DNA of 24,913 nt from IMG/VR virus record IMGVR_UViG_3300035703_001781, positions 1-24,913 of that record, one strand, 5' to 3'. The first letter of the stretch is position 1. Every line of letters starts with the position of its first letter. This document shows positions 24,126 through 24,913 of the stretch, in pieces. The stretch is from a virus. Under the pieces are notes generated by a model that ran no database searches, was not told the DNA's origin, and saw only the letters and a list, made by a program, of their open reading frames with translations. The position numbers and the translations under genes were made by a program.

Positions 24126-24913
24126 ATGACTGCTTCAATTGCACAACAACAACGACAACTGAATACTTGGGAACAATTTTGCAACTGGATTACCAGCACC
24201 GACAACCGCCTCTATGTGGGTTGGTTCGGCGTTCTGATGATTCCTTGCCTTCTTGCCGCAACTATTTGCTTTATCGTTGCATTCATCGCTGCTCCTCCTG
24301 TGGACATCGATGGCATCCGTGAACCCGTTGCTGGTTCACTCATGTACGGAAACAACATCATCTCTGGTGCTGTTATCCCTTCGTCCAATGCTATTGGACT
24401 GCACTTTTACCCCATCTGGGAAGCTGCTTCCCTAGATGAGTGGCTCTACAACGGTGGACCTTTCCAACTGGTAGTGTTCCACTTCCTCATCGGCATCTAT
24501 GCTTACATGGGTCGTGAGTGGGAACTCTCCTACCGCTTGGGTATGCGTCCTTGGATCTGCGTTGCATACAGCGCACCTGTTGCTGCTGCTTCTGCTGTTT
24601 TCCTGGTCTATCCTTTCGGCCAAGGTTCTTTCTCTGATGCGATGCCTCTTGGTATCTCTGGTACTTTCAACTACATGCTTGTGTTCCAGGCAGAGCACAA
24701 CATCCTGATGCACCCCTTCCATATGCTTGGAGTTGCTGGTGTCTTCGGTGGTTCTCTGTTCAGTGCAATGCACGGTTCTCTGGTTACTTCCTCGCTGGTT
24801 CGTGAAACCACTGAGAACGAGTCACAGAACTATGGTTACAAGTTTGGTCAAGAAGAAGAGACCTATAACATCGTTGCTGCTCATGGATACTTCGGTCGTC
24901 TGATCTTCCAATA
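24126..24913 (+). CDS. psbA: Photosystem II reaction-centre protein D1 (partial, 262 codons)
   Basis: The frame is open from ATG 24126 to the window edge, so the last quarter (quinone-binding end and C-terminus) is missing. The sequence is D1: [60 protein letters not shown], and [19 protein letters not shown]. Residues equal to Tyr161, Asp170, Glu189 and His190 are present (numbering here is +1). The GREWELS block has Glu at canonical position 130, the form linked to high-light D1. No clear Shine-Dalgarno lies before the ATG; the leader is structured. Phage D1 replaces damaged host D1 during infection. Confidence 0.97.
   Translation, partial: MTASIAQQQRQLNTWEQFCNWITSTDNRLYVGWFGVLMIPCLLAATICFIVAFIAAPPVDIDGIREPVAGSLMYGNNIISGAVIPSSNAIGLHFYPIWEAASLDEWLYNGGPFQLVVFHFLIGIYAYMGREWELSYRLGMRPWICVAYSAPVAAASAVFLVYPFGQGSFSDAMPLGISGTFNYMLVFQAEHNILMHPFHMLGVAGVFGGSLFSAMHGSLVTSSLVRETTENESQNYGYKFGQEEETYNIVAAHGYFGRLIFQ

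Noticed and set aside
1-24913. CRISPR array, integrase, attachment site or insertion sequence
   Set aside because: No regularly spaced direct repeats, no integrase or transposase motifs and no terminal repeats were found; only module-border elements are visible.

Overview
The window is a piece of a T4-like cyanophage genome (a myovirus of marine Synechococcus/Prochlorococcus). The diagnostic genes are phage-borne photosynthesis and phosphate genes: psbA (cut by the right edge), two high-light-inducible proteins, a plant-type ferredoxin, PstS and an SLH-domain cyanobacterial porin. T4-style late promoters (TATAAATA / CTAAATA) and densely packed, ATGA-overlapping small genes support this. No strain is named because none can be proven from the sequence alone.

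Layout. (1) 106-2773: tiny overlapping genes, many with one or two membrane segments, an orphan Phd/YefM-like antitoxin, and three tRNAs (Pro-UGG, a class II-shaped tRNA with apparent UAU anticodon, and a CAU tRNA). (2) 2821-12511: a 12-gene AT-rich glycan module on one strand with overlapping or near-touching genes. It encodes a GDP-mannose 3,5-epimerase homologue, two tandem GT11 fucosyltransferase-family enzymes, several GT-A glycosyltransferases, a methyltransferase, a second sugar-nucleotide epimerase, a GT15 (fungal-type mannosyltransferase) homologue and a GT25 enzyme. The module lies between a terminator/promoter pair on its left and a strong promoter on its right. (3) 12603-15561: an envelope set of SLH porin, small beta-barrel-like protein and PstS; PstS is preceded by a candidate Pho box. 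(4) 15656-17356: photosynthesis/redox set of hli, a 28-residue membrane peptide, ferredoxin, two unknowns, a minimal hli and a peroxiredoxin. (5) 17423-21672: a late transcription unit behind a perfect TATAAATA, with two peptidoglycan hydrolases sharing an N-terminal module, a holin-like protein, a lysine-rich peptide, a secreted HExxH protein, small membrane proteins and a thermonuclease. (6) 21664-23870, minus strand: four genes, three encoding secreted proteins, two of which are related to each other. (7) 23927-24913: psbA promoter, structured leader and the first 262 codons of D1.

How it fits together. The phage probably keeps the infected cell photosynthesising (D1, Hli, ferredoxin, peroxiredoxin) and fed with phosphate (PstS, perhaps the porin). 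It appears able to remodel a surface glycan from GDP-mannose-derived sugars, either on its own virion or on the host, and then lyses the cell with dedicated wall enzymes. Promoters with near-consensus -35/-10 elements and exactly 17-bp spacers recur, and several overlap the preceding terminator, giving compact modular borders.
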